From positions 1 to 19,406 of the forward strand of contig URNI01000029.1 in NCBI GenBank assembly GCA_900549135.1: 19,406 nt of DNA. Reading direction: 5' to 3'. Origin of the DNA: an uncultured Collinsella sp. GTDB taxonomy: Bacteria; Actinomycetota; Coriobacteriia; Coriobacteriales; Coriobacteriaceae. Under the pieces are notes generated by a model that saw only the letters and a program-made list of their open reading frames with translations, did not search any database and was not told the DNA's origin. The translations under genes and the position numbers were made by a program. Positions 1 to 7,384 of this stretch are shown piece by piece. Each line of letters begins with the position of its first letter. Within the stretch, counting starts at the first letter, position 1.

Positions 1-27
1 GGGCCCGTGGGTTATACCCTAAGAGCA

Positions 28-50
28 AACCACCCTTTTTAAGGGTGGTT
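28..50. repeat. Perfect 10-bp hairpin near window start
   Basis: AACCACCCTT (28-37) is followed by TTT and its exact reverse complement AAGGGTGGTT (41-50). A second, smaller near-palindrome, GGGTTATACCC, lies just upstream at 10-20. Neither strand has a clear T-tract after the stem, so an ordinary intrinsic terminator is not well supported. It could be a transcription-end hairpin of a gene left of the window or an end structure of a mobile element. Only the pairing is certain. Confidence 0.5.
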
Positions 51-99
51 CTGATGTTCGATGAGCCGAGTCGGCGTCTCTCACAAAAGTAACTAGGAG

Positions 100-288
100 C
101 TAGCGAGGCCTATCCGAATTGACCTCCTTGGCGGTGTCGGTTTCGAGCGCCGTGCGGCGGGCGCTGTAGGCGATAAGGCCGGCGCCTGCCGCGGCGAATG
201 CTACAGCGGTCGCCGTAAGGGGAGCGTTGCTGTCTTTGCGAGAAGGTGTCCGTGGCGGCAGTGCCGTCCAAGGGCCAAAATGTCCAAT
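100..288 (-). pseudogene. Remnant of a surface-protein C-terminal membrane anchor
   Basis: On the minus strand an open frame runs from just after an in-frame TAA (289-291) to a TAG at 100-102, with no usable start codon. Its last 50 or so codons read as a polar stretch, then SNAPLTATAVAFAAAGAG, LIAYSARR, then a charged tail. That is the layout of the C-terminal anchor helix of Gram-positive surface proteins: one hydrophobic helix and a positively charged stop. An LPPRT sequence sits upstream where a sortase motif could be, but it is not a clean LPXTG. I read it as the tail of a decayed or deleted surface protein. A chance hydrophobic frame in GC-rich DNA is the alternative. Confidence 0.35.
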
Positions 289-346
289 TTAGGCGAACGA
301 AGCGCCGGGTTCCGGAACGCGTTCGATGCGCTTGGCAGCCCGGTTG

Positions 347-1351
347 CTAACGCAACATATGCGCGACCAGCTCGGCGCGTGTGCCGATGCCAAGCTTTGC
401 GTATACGCCGGATAGGCGGTTTTTGACGGTGCCCGGCGACACACCCATATGGCGTGCGATTTCGGCGTTGGTCCAACCGCGGCAGGCGAGCATGGCCATG
501 GTGAACTCCGTGGTCGTTAAATCGTCGGCCACGTCCTCACCCGAATCGGGGTTGTGGATGCGCCGCCAGCCGTAGCTGAATCGATACGTAATCTCGATGA
601 TGCGAGCGAAATCGTCGGGGTATTGCGATTTTAAGCATGCCTCGATGAGCCCCTGCAAAAGGCCGTGGTGCTCGCCAATGAGCTCGATAAGGCCGTCGGG
701 ACGCGCAATGTCCCAAGCGGCTCCGAAATGTGCCTTTGCGGCGTCGATGTCCTTGAGGCTCATGCATGCCATGGAAGCCGCTAGGTGCAGGAACAGTTCC
801 GAGATGGGATAGCTTCCCTGTTTCATGATCAGGGCATTTTCCACCATGCCCAGGCTGCGGCCGTATTCGCCGCGCAGATACAAGGCGTGCGCCATCACGT
901 AGCTGGCGAACAGGCGCAGGCCTTCGGGCAGATGCGCCGCAAGCGGATAAAACTCTTCGGCGGAATACGGGGAAGGCAAGTGCAGCAGGACGCTCGCGGC
1001 GGAGGCAAACAGGATGTGCATGGCGTGGACGGCAGGCGATTCCTCGTCAGTTGGCGTATCGAGGATGCCAGCAAGGCACCGGCGGGCGTCGGCGATGCGG
1101 TTGAGCGACAGACTGGCGTATCCGCAGATAAGGCATGCGGAATAGCGCAGCGCGGGGTCGGTGGCGTCAAGATAGGGGCGCGCCGTCTTGGCAGCGAGGG
1201 TGGCCTGTCCGCGAAAGTACAGCGCTTCTGCCGTGGCAATGGCACGCGAATTGGGGTCGGAAATGCCTGCAACCGCAGCGTCAATCTGCCCCGGCACAAA
1301 GGCGGTGCACATCAACGGCATGGGAACGCATGGGTAGCCATCGCAGTCCAT
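347..1351 (-). CDS. LuxR-family transcriptional regulator
   Basis: This is a DNA-binding regulator. The last 60 or so residues form a LuxR/GerE-type helix-turn-helix, with LTTTEFTMAMLACRG, then NAEIARHMGVSPGTVKNRLS as the recognition helix region, then a KLGIGTRAELVAHM tail. The rest is helical, alanine- and leucine-rich and TPR-like, with no obvious membrane segment or receiver domain, so the signal is unknown. Two starts are possible. ATG at 1351 has GGGAG 7 nt upstream and gives about 334 aa. TTG at 1387 has AGGAG 5 nt upstream and gives 346 aa. I chose ATG. It stands alone, so its target cannot be read from the neighbours; the surface-anchor remnant beyond its 3' end hints that a neighbouring gene was lost. 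Confidence 0.85.
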   Translation of the reverse strand: MDCDGYPCVPMPLMCTAFVPGQIDAAVAGISDPNSRAIATAEALYFRGQATLAAKTARPYLDATDPALRYSACLICGYASLSLNRIADARRCLAGILDTPTDEESPAVHAMHILFASAASVLLHLPSPYSAEEFYPLAAHLPEGLRLFASYVMAHALYLRGEYGRSLGMVENALIMKQGSYPISELFLHLAASMACMSLKDIDAAKAHFGAAWDIARPDGLIELIGEHHGLLQGLIEACLKSQYPDDFARIIEITYRFSYGWRRIHNPDSGEDVADDLTTTEFTMAMLACRGWTNAEIARHMGVSPGTVKNRLSGVYAKLGIGTRAELVAHMLR

Positions 1352-1387
1352 CTTCCATCTCCCAACAGCTGGCAACACTGGCAGCAA

Positions 1388-1942
1388 TTGTACTCCTGTT
1401 ACTCGGGACTGGAATTTTTGGGTATTGCCTACGATTATGCCGAACGCATAAAGGAAGAGTCTATTGGCGATGCTCTCAAGGTGGCTACCGAAGCCAAGCT
1501 GACCTCGATATTAGGAAAAATTGCCACCCCTGCAAAAAGCTCTGTCGCAGTGATGGGAAACGCATCTTCTGGGCATTCCGGCGTCTCCAGCTAGCGCTGG
1601 ACTGCTGCTGTCGCCTGCGCGTTGGCGAGCGGGGCGTGGGGACCGTCCGACGACCAGCGGTGACGGGCGAGCCCTGCCGCGTGCGTGGGCCTCCATCGGC
1701 GTAGACCCATGACCCCTATGGCATCGGAGAAGTCCACCATCGCGTCCAGGACCTTACCGTCCGGCACGCCCAACCTAGCGGCTCCCTTGAACCCAAGGTT
1801 GAAGGGGGGTGTTGTACAAGGCATATGGGGCCGAGTGGAAGTGGATCAAAAGAGCGTTACTTGACGTTTCATGCATAATGCCAACCGCCCCGCGATATCA
1901 CGTTTGCAGCGCGCAGGGGCCGGAGAATCTTCGCGATGAGAG
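1388..1942. other. Long intergenic region, no convincing gene
   Basis: About 550 bp lie between the LuxR gene and the PadR promoter. A minus-strand frame at 1591-1824 (77 codons, ATG) has a partly protein-like stretch (KVLDAMVDFSDAIGVMGLRR), but no ribosome binding site and no recognised family. On the plus strand around 1368-1430 one frame gives a membrane-helix-like stretch (AAIVLLLLGTGIFGY), and a different frame continues open to a TAG at 1592-1594, as a frameshifted gene end would. Neither is strong enough to call. The region may be a graveyard of small gene fragments. Confidence 0.4.
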
Positions 1943-1971
1943 TTGACGTCTAATACCTTGCATCGTATAGT
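1943..1971 (+). promoter_or_regulatory. Sigma-70-type promoter of the PadR operon
   Basis: The -35 box TTGACG (1943-1948) and the -10 box TATAGT (1966-1971) are separated by exactly 17 nt, close to the vegetative consensus. The DNA over and after the -10 is an AT-rich run of TATAG/GTATA repeats (1966-1989) in an otherwise GC-rich region. It is a likely binding site for the PadR protein encoded immediately downstream, which would make the operon autoregulated; that part is inference. Confidence 0.7.
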
Positions 1972-2008
1972 GTGTATAGCATAGTATATGACGAGAGGAG
2001 GTGTGCGG

Positions 2009-2329
2009 ATGGAGGCACAGATGAAGCGCGGCTTCCTGGAGGCCTGCGTGCTCGCGGCCGTCTCCGGCGAGGAGTCCTACGGCTACCAGATCGTGAAGGA
2101 CGTACCGGCGAGCATGGGGCTCACGGAGTCGACGCTCTACCCGCTGCTCAAGCGCCTGGAGAAGGCCGGGTGCATCACGGCGCGCTCCGCCGAGCACAAC
2201 GGGCGGCTGCGCCGGTACTACCGCATCACGGACGACGGGCGAGCGCGCATCGAGGAGTTCCTGGCCGAGTGGCCGTCCGTACGGGAGATTTACGCATACG
2301 TTGAGGAGGCGCACCATGACGCGCGATGA
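2009..2329 (+). CDS. PadR-family transcriptional regulator
   Basis: This is a small winged-helix repressor of the short PadR class (106 aa from this start). The N-terminal motif KRGFLEACVLAAVSGEESYG, then TESTLYPLLKRLEKAGCI and the wing region GRLRRYYRITDDGRARIEEF, are diagnostic. ATG at 2009 is chosen because AGGAGG (1996-2001) lies 7 nt upstream; the upstream ATG at 1988 has no such site. The stop overlaps the start of the next gene, so the two are translationally coupled. PadR proteins next to DUF1700-type membrane proteins are a recurring arrangement in Gram-positive bacteria, often connected with envelope stress. It probably controls its own operon through the AT-rich repeats at the promoter. 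Confidence 0.9.
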   Translation: MEAQMKRGFLEACVLAAVSGEESYGYQIVKDVPASMGLTESTLYPLLKRLEKAGCITARSAEHNGRLRRYYRITDDGRARIEEFLAEWPSVREIYAYVEEAHHDAR

Positions 2330-2939
2330 GTTTCTGGGCCGGTTGGGCGAGCTGCTCGCCTGCCTGCCGGCCGAGCAGGTGGAGGAGACCAAGGCGTTCT
2401 ATGCGGAGGCCATCGCCGACCGCATGGAGGACGGTATGAGCGAGGAGGAGGCCGTGGCCGCCATGGGCACGCCCGGCGAGGTGGCGGAGGCCACGCTCGA
2501 CGACCTGCCCGCCGTGCCGCGCGCGATCGCGAGGACGCGCCGGCGCAGCACCGCGCTGCTGTGGGTGCTGGCCATCGTGGGCTCCCCGGTGTGGGTGCCG
2601 CTGCTCGCCGCCTTCGCCGCCGTGGCCGTCACGGTCTATATCTGCATCTGGGTGCTGGCGCTCTGCGTGTGGATCGTCGCGGTGGCACTCGGGGGCGTGG
2701 GCGTAGTTGGGCTCCTGCTTGCCGTAAGCGGCGTCATCATCGGCCACTTCCCGTACGTCCTCGCCTCGGCGGGCGTGGGGCTCGGCCTCGTCGGCGTGGC
2801 GCTCTTCGTTGGTGCTGGCGCTTGGGCCGCCTCAAAACAAATTGCGCGCCTCTCGGCGCTCTGGGCGAGGAAGGCCGCCTCGCCCTTCTGGAAGGGTAAG
2901 GGCGAGAAGGGCGGCGCTGCCGCGCATCTCGCGGCGTAG
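2316..2939 (+). CDS. DUF1700/HAAS-type membrane protein
   Basis: The product is 207 aa. The first 75 or so residues form the helical HAAS-like domain typical of DUF1700 proteins: MTRDEFLGRLGELLACLP, a segment with KAFYAEAIADRMEDGMSEEE, then AVAAMGTPGEVAEATL. Several hydrophobic helices follow between about residues 75 and 180, then a basic, alanine-rich cytoplasmic tail. ATG at 2316 is chosen because AGGAGG (2304-2309) is 6 nt upstream; it overlaps the PadR stop. Such proteins are usually partners of PadR regulators and are thought to be membrane-bound modulators, without a defined enzymatic activity. Family call is firm, role is not. Confidence 0.8.
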   Translation: MTRDEFLGRLGELLACLPAEQVEETKAFYAEAIADRMEDGMSEEEAVAAMGTPGEVAEATLDDLPAVPRAIARTRRRSTALLWVLAIVGSPVWVPLLAAFAAVAVTVYICIWVLALCVWIVAVALGGVGVVGLLLAVSGVIIGHFPYVLASAGVGLGLVGVALFVGAGAWAASKQIARLSALWARKAASPFWKGKGEKGGAAAHLAA

Positions 2940-2957
2940 AAAGGAGTGAGTACCATC

Positions 2958-3212
2958 ATGACCAGCGCGAAGAAGATCTACCTCGCCGTGGCGGGCGGGC
3001 TCGTTGCCGCGGGTGTTGTCCTCGCGGGCATTGGCTTTATCGCTTCGGGCTTCGACCCGGCCGTGTTCACAACCCAAATCGACACGCGCGACAGCACCAT
3101 CGTGCTCGGCGGCGTCGAGGTGGACGACCCGATGGGCCTCCCCCTCATCGAGCAGCTCGCCAATCTGGGCGAGATCGACACCTCCGGCGTCGCGGATCCC
3201 GCCGCGCCCTAG
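2958..3212 (+). CDS. Short membrane-anchored protein of unknown function
   Basis: This is an 84-aa protein with one N-terminal hydrophobic helix (IYLAVAGGLVAAG through GIGFIASGF) after a short basic start, then a roughly 50-residue exported acidic tail. AAAGGAG (2940-2946) precedes ATG 2958 by 11 nt, a little long; a GTG at 2946 overlaps that site and is not credible. It is the third gene of the PadR module, where related operons often carry a longer DUF4097-type beta-solenoid protein. The tail segment DSTIVLGGVEVDDP could be the beginning of such a domain, so this may be a truncated descendant. No function assigned. Confidence 0.65.
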   Translation: MTSAKKIYLAVAGGLVAAGVVLAGIGFIASGFDPAVFTTQIDTRDSTIVLGGVEVDDPMGLPLIEQLANLGEIDTSGVADPAAP

Positions 3213-3373
3213 GCGCAGCGAGCCCGGGCGCTCTGCCCGCCAAGCTGCGTAAGCCGGCGAAACCCGAACCTCAACCTCTACGCAACTGGCCCCAAGCCTG
3301 CGCCGATTCGCTCTCAGCGCCGCGCGGGGGCCCGTGACGCATGCCCAAAAAGGTACGAGGAGAAAGGAACGCG

Positions 3374-3571
3374 ATGACGACAACCACGCCCTTCCGCCTT
3401 CACGGGGCCACGCAGGACCGGAAGCGACTGGGCCGTGCGGTAGGGCTGTGCCTGGATTGGCTACACTGATATGGACAGTTCCGTGAGGGGCGCGAGAGAC
3501 GGGACTCTGGGGAGATCTTCGAGGAGGAGTGTCTCGACTGGAAGCGCGGGTTCAGTGGAGCAGGAACCTAA
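3374..3571 (+). pseudogene. Small ORF interrupted by in-frame TGA
   Basis: ATG at 3374 has AAAGGA 5 nt upstream and opens a frame reading MTTTTPFRLHGATQDRKRLG and onward, stopping at TGA 3467-3469 after 31 codons. The same frame continues after the TGA for 33 further codons, including SGEIFEEECLDWKRGF, to TAA at 3569-3571. The total of 65 sense-equivalent codons with charged, protein-like composition on both sides suggests a small gene broken by a nonsense change. The family is not recognised. The alternative is that only the 31-aa peptide is made, or that the second half is chance. Upstream bases 3213-3373 are GC-rich and hold nothing else I can identify. Confidence 0.35.
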
Positions 3572-3625
3572 TCTCTGTCTCTCTTGCTTTTTTGATTTGT
3601 TGAGAAGCCGGCATTTGGGGGCATT

Positions 3626-4309
3626 TTGGATAGCGAACAGTTCAAACAAGAAGCTGAGAAAATAGAACAAAGCCTGAGTGCCTTGAGAGTCGCCGAGCGC
3701 AATGCAGTGATTCCCTTCATGAACGGCGACTTTACCCAATGGGATCTATATCTGGCATCCTCCTCTGAGTATGCGATGAGACTGATAGACGGATTCATCT
3801 CCATGCTCGAGTCGAGGAATCTTGTTTGCGTCGCCCAGCTTCTCCGCGCACAGGTTGGAGTCTGCCTGCGGACATTCGCATTATTCGCCGCCGAAGACCA
3901 GGATGACTTTCTCAAGCAGGTGTTTCAAGGTGTGCCTGTGAACAAGCTGAAAGATTTCTCGGGTGAGAAGATGTCCGATGGAAGACTTCAAGACTTACTC
4001 GAGAAGTTCGATCCAAAGGTAAAAGATGTATACAAGGTGACGTCTGGATTCGTCCACTTTTCCATTGATATTCTGCCGAGCATGGGTGTGCCTGGGGAGG
4101 GCTATGAGGTCGATTTTAATTTTGGAGCCGAGCCCAACGAGAGAAACAATGCGCCTCTCGTGGAATGCGGCAAGGCGTTCTGCCACTATGTCGACCTGCA
4201 TCTCCAGATGCTCCATAAGGTGATTGCTTCGGATGAATGGTATGCCGATCGATTCCGTATCGATTCCGATGGTCCTGCAGACGAGGCCTCGAAAAGCGAG
4301 AAGGTGTAG
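3626..4309 (+). CDS. Hypothetical 227-aa protein
   Basis: This is an all-helical-looking soluble protein starting TTG (MDSEQFKQEAEKIEQS), with no signal peptide or membrane helix. Conserved-looking stretches are LVCVAQLLRAQVGVCLR around residue 66-83 and VKDVYKVTSGFVHFS around residue 131-146. The arginine-rich helix followed later by a histidine-containing SGFVHFS motif recalls DUF5677/HEPN-like proteins, but I cannot assign it with confidence. The start has only a weak G-rich site (around 3616-3621), so the N-terminus may be off. Its base composition is visibly less GC-rich than the PadR module to its left, and it stands alone among gene remnants, suggesting separate acquisition. Confidence 0.65.
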   Translation: MDSEQFKQEAEKIEQSLSALRVAERNAVIPFMNGDFTQWDLYLASSSEYAMRLIDGFISMLESRNLVCVAQLLRAQVGVCLRTFALFAAEDQDDFLKQVFQGVPVNKLKDFSGEKMSDGRLQDLLEKFDPKVKDVYKVTSGFVHFSIDILPSMGVPGEGYEVDFNFGAEPNERNNAPLVECGKAFCHYVDLHLQMLHKVIASDEWYADRFRIDSDGPADEASKSEKV

Positions 4310-4398
4310 GTCGAACGCATTGACGCTGCCTTGACAGCATCCCGATATGATAACGAATGGGAGGTTCCCTGCGAAATGTGCGCCTCTGTATATTCTCG

Positions 4399-4790
4399 CT
4401 AGGACGCCCTCGACCGATAAGGCATCGTTGAGTTCAATTTGAGTTCAGCTCGGGTGCCTGAAAATCGCCCAACTCTGATAAAAGGGGAGACGACGGTACA
4501 CCACGTAGACGAGAGGCTATGGAAGTGCACGATTTGATTATATTGGCGCGCTAAACCGCCCCGCTGCCCAACTTGAACTCCGCTCACGCGTGTATGGGGC
4601 TGCGAGAGGTAACGGCCTGCGGCCTCCTTTGTGTGCTCGATGATATCTTCGAGCATGCCGGGCATGGCGGAGACATTCGCTGCAATCCAGCCGTGTTCAA
4701 GCGCCGTTTCGGATAGGAGCGAGAGGGGACTGTCATGCCCGTTTCCCTTGCACCCGTAAAGATGGTTGACAGTTTGGGGTCTCCCGGGTC
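4399..4790 (-). pseudogene. Unidentified coding-like remnant
   Basis: A minus-strand frame is open from about 4790 (after an in-frame TAA) to a stop at 4399. Its upstream half reads like real protein: GHDSPLSLLSETALEHGWIA followed by SAMPGMLEDIIEHTKEAAGR. The second half loses protein-like character. The first ATG (4663-4665) is internal to the good stretch and lacks a ribosome binding site. I interpret it as a decayed gene fragment, co-oriented with the arginase remnant next to it. The family is not recognised, and chance openness is possible. Confidence 0.25.
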
Positions 4791-4799
4791 TTTAGCTTT

Positions 4800-5336
4800 T
4801 ACCGTGCTAGATGCCTCATGGAAACTGTTGGACTTAAATCAGACAGACCCAGCATGTCGTTTTCCTCCATGAGGACATCGGCTAAAACCGCAACACCTAT
4901 GCTTGTTTAAGCAAACCTCCTGATAGTCGTGGAGCTGCTGTAGCCCGACATGCAGGACATCGCTCGGCTTAAACACCGGATGCCGCATCCGCGAAACGAG
5001 TTGCGGTGCACCCTGTTCCAAAAGGCTGCCAAGTACCATGGCGTGAGCGTTGGGGTAGCCATCATTCAGCGTGGATACATCCGGATGCGCATAGATCCAG
5101 ACGATTCCAACGTTCTCGTATTTCCCGTGCAGGTAATCGAAGAGGGCAGGCGACACCATACAGTTGCCGCCGACGGTTACGACTCTGTCGGGGTTTTCTG
5201 CCGCAAGCTTCCTCTGCGCATCCTGAATCCCCGCCAGGACTTCGTCCTCGGCATAGATGCGAACTGTCTCCCATTTCTCATGTCCAAGTTTTGGGACGCG
5301 TTTCACAATGTCGAGTGGGACTCCTGGACAGTCGGA
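4800..5336 (-). pseudogene. Arginase-family (ureohydrolase) fragment
   Basis: From just after the kinase stop codon the minus strand reads SDCPGVPLDIVKRVPKLG, then DRVVTVGGNCMVSPALFDYL, VGIVWIYAHPDVST, NAHAMVLGSLLEQG. These match the central part of ureohydrolase-fold proteins, where GGDH/GGDC-type and DAHxD motifs hold the Mn ions. The DAHPD aspartate is Tyr here (YAHPD). The 5' third is missing: the frame meets a TGA that is the stop codon of the histidine kinase gene. Around 4905 the reading frame changes: the first frame ends in unrelated sequence and another continues as GVAVLADVLMEENDML. Truncated at the start, frameshifted and lacking a metal ligand, it should be non-functional. Confidence 0.7.
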
Positions 5337-6476
5337 TCACGTGGTGGCCCCCTTTGAGAGGGTCACGAGCATCACGGTTCCGTTCTCGGAACTTGTTTCG
5401 ACCTCTACGGCGCCACCGTGAAGCGCTGCAATCTCCCAAACGAGCGCTAGTCCGAGTCCTGCGCCGCCGTATGCCCTGCTGCGGGATTTATCCAGGCGAA
5501 AGAACGGTTGGAAGATGCTCTCACGGTACTGCTTGGGTATTCCCGGGCCCTGGTCCTCGACTCGCAGGAGCACGTGGCTGTCGCTGCCGCTGATGGAGAC
5601 GTTGACAGTCGAGCCGGAGCGGCTGTAACGGATGGCGTTTTCGACCAGGTTAAACACCAGGCGATAGAGGAGCGTATCACTTCCGATTGTCAAAGCGTCT
5701 CCGGCGCAATCGAGGGTTACGCCCTTATCCTCGGCAAGTGGCGCAAGGTCGGTGAGGACCTCTTCGGACAAGGGGCCAAGTTCAACATCGTCCTCGCAAG
5801 GAACGCTGCGGAGCTCACTCATCTCGAGCAATACCTTGGTCATTCGAGACATGCGCTCGGTTTGTTCTTGTAGCAGGTCGAGCAGCTCGGCTGTTTCGGG
5901 TTGCAAACCGGAGTGCTCGGAGATGAATAGTTCAATCTGTGCTTGCATAAGGGCGAGCGGGGTGCGCAGCTCGTGTGCGGCGTTGCCGGTAAACTGGCGC
6001 TGTGCAGAGAACCCTTCGCCAAGACGGGCGATCATGTCGTTGAAAGAGGCACTGCATCGTTGTAGCTCGGTGGGCACATCTTCACTGAGTCTGATTTCGC
6101 TTAGGTTGTCAGGCTGCACACGCTCAACCTGGGCGGCAAAAGCTCGTAGCGGTTTGAGCGCACGGCCGCTCACAAAGTATGCCAGCACGCCGCCAAGGAG
6201 TGTGACTCCAGCCGTGATGCACCAGGCTGTCGTGCCAAAAGACTCTTGTGCGTCGTTTACGACGATCGTGACCTCGTCATCGAGGGTCGCTTTCGTTGGG
6301 TCGAACGCCTGGGGCGAATCTTCGCCGGCTGCGCTAAGGGCCGAGACGTCGCTGCCGATAGCATCCATGTAGCGCATGCCCGTATAGCCGACCAGGCAGT
6401 TTGTCAGCACGCATGCTGCACACGTGAGCAGTGCCGTCATAATCGTTATGCGCCATTGCAGCGAAAGCCTTTTCAT
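5337..6476 (-). CDS. Sensor histidine kinase
   Basis: The product is a 379-aa membrane sensor kinase. TM1 is at about residues 8-30, a short extracytoplasmic loop of about 50 residues follows, then TM2 at 83-103, a HAMP-like linker, the phospho-acceptor motif NAAHELRTPLA with H168, the N box NLVENA (276-281), the G1 box DQGPGIP (308-314), the F box FQPFF (322-326) and the G2 box GGAGLGLAL (337-345). All catalytic motifs are intact. The start overlaps the regulator stop by 4 bp (ATGA) and has GGAGG 7 nt upstream, so the two are translationally coupled. The small sensor loop suggests sensing in or near the membrane. The redox operon divergent from its partner regulator is a natural candidate target. 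Confidence 0.93.
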   Translation of the reverse strand: MKRLSLQWRITIMTALLTCAACVLTNCLVGYTGMRYMDAIGSDVSALSAAGEDSPQAFDPTKATLDDEVTIVVNDAQESFGTTAWCITAGVTLLGGVLAYFVSGRALKPLRAFAAQVERVQPDNLSEIRLSEDVPTELQRCSASFNDMIARLGEGFSAQRQFTGNAAHELRTPLALMQAQIELFISEHSGLQPETAELLDLLQEQTERMSRMTKVLLEMSELRSVPCEDDVELGPLSEEVLTDLAPLAEDKGVTLDCAGDALTIGSDTLLYRLVFNLVENAIRYSRSGSTVNVSISGSDSHVLLRVEDQGPGIPKQYRESIFQPFFRLDKSRSRAYGGAGLGLALVWEIAALHGGAVEVETSSENGTVMLVTLSKGATT

Positions 6477-7147
6477 TCGCTATCCTCCATAACGTAGCCC
6501 TCTCCAATCCGATTGCGAATCGGGTCGTACCCCAAAGCGATGCGTAGCTTTTTGCGGAGTGACGAGATGTGAACGCGGATTGCGTTGCTAAAGCTGTTCA
6601 CGCTGCTATCCCAAACGTGCTCGATAAGCTCCTCTTGACTTACCGGACGCCCCTGATTAAGCATCAGGTATTCCAAGATTCCCGTTTCCTTGCGCGTAAG
6701 AGATAAAGCCTCGCTGTCCACGGAAGCGATACGCGCCTTGGTGTCGAAGCGGAGCTTTCCGCAGGTTAGTACTATGTCGCTTTGTGCGAAGCGCCTGAGG
6801 GTAAGGCTGCGGATCCTTGCCGCAAGCTCGTCCAGATGAAACGGCTTAGTAAGGTAATCGTTGGCGCCGGCATCGAGTCCGGCGACTTTATCGGCTACTT
6901 CGCCACGCGCGGACAGAATCAGTACCTTGGTCTCGCAGTCGGTTTTCCTAAGTTCCCTGAGTACGGTCATGCCGTCGATACGGGGAAGATTGAGGTCGAG
7001 TATCACGAGGTCGAAGGCCTCGACGTCCAGTAGGTCGAGCGCCTCCTGTCCGTCGTGACAGCAGTCGACGCTGTACGCCAAGTTTCGCAAGCTGCGCGCG
7101 ATTGCATCGCACAGTGCTCGCTCGTCTTCGACGATCAAAATACGCAT
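6473..7147 (-). CDS. OmpR/PhoB-type response regulator
   Basis: The product is 224 aa. The receiver domain is at 1-115, with the acidic pair E7/D8, phospho-accepting D51 in LVILDLNLP, S79 in ILSA and K101 in YLTKPF. A winged-helix DNA-binding domain (about 125-224) contains LSLTRKETGILEYLM and AIRVHISSLRKKL. ATG at 7147 is chosen because AAGGAG lies 6 nt upstream; an ATG at 7165 would place that site inside the coding region. It is first in the operon with the histidine kinase. It is divergent from the redox operon, with about 90 bp between the starts, so one shared control region is likely. A TATAAA on the minus strand at 7189-7194 could be its -10 box, but I see no good -35. Confidence 0.93.
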   Translation of the reverse strand: MRILIVEDERALCDAIARSLRNLAYSVDCCHDGQEALDLLDVEAFDLVILDLNLPRIDGMTVLRELRKTDCETKVLILSARGEVADKVAGLDAGANDYLTKPFHLDELAARIRSLTLRRFAQSDIVLTCGKLRFDTKARIASVDSEALSLTRKETGILEYLMLNQGRPVSQEELIEHVWDSSVNSFSNAIRVHISSLRKKLRIALGYDPIRNRIGEGYVMEDSE

Positions 7148-7237
7148 AACAGTCTCCTTGCACATTTCAAATCGCGCTTAACACGGATTTTATAGCCGAT
7201 ATGGTCCAATGGTCGCGTAACGAAAGGAGTGGTCAGG

Positions 7238-7384
7238 TTGTTCAAAGCGGTAAAACCCGTGGTAAAGGTCGCTTTGTTGATCGTCGGAATTGCCATGGTG
7301 TGCTTTGGCGTTATGCGTGGCGAGGCGGATGCCGTGCTGGCCAAAGCGATTAGGCTGTGCTTGGAGTGTATCGGAATTGGATAA
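7238..7384 (+). CDS. CD1871A-family CXXC mini-protein
   Basis: This 48-residue protein is too short for most gene finders. It starts TTG at 7238, with AAAGGAG (7223-7229) 8 nt upstream. It has a basic start (FKAVKPVVK), one membrane helix (VALLIVGIAMVCFGVMRG), a short alanine-rich helix and the end CLECIGIG, which holds a CXXC pair. The helix, the R-G-E turn, and C-terminal CLECIGIG match the small CD1871A-type CXXC proteins known from clostridia and relatives, which are found beside NapH-like ferredoxins. The stop overlaps the start of that ferredoxin gene, so the two are coupled. The CXXC could exchange disulfides or bind a metal or cluster together with the neighbour; its role is unproven. 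Confidence 0.8.
   Translation: MFKAVKPVVKVALLIVGIAMVCFGVMRGEADAVLAKAIRLCLECIGIG

Noticed and set aside
785..1594. Long plus-strand frame of 269 codons antisense to the LuxR gene
   Set aside because: It mostly mirrors the LuxR coding sequence, has low-complexity glycine/arginine content and no ribosome binding site; only its last part past 1388 is mentioned as an odd stretch.
1861..1880. TTGACG followed by CATAAT as a promoter
   Set aside because: The spacing is only about 8 nt, far from the 16-18 nt needed; the pair at 1943-1971 is much better.
3467..3500. Selenocysteine reading of the in-frame TGA
   Set aside because: No convincing SECIS-like stem-loop right after the TGA and no known selenoprotein motif around it.
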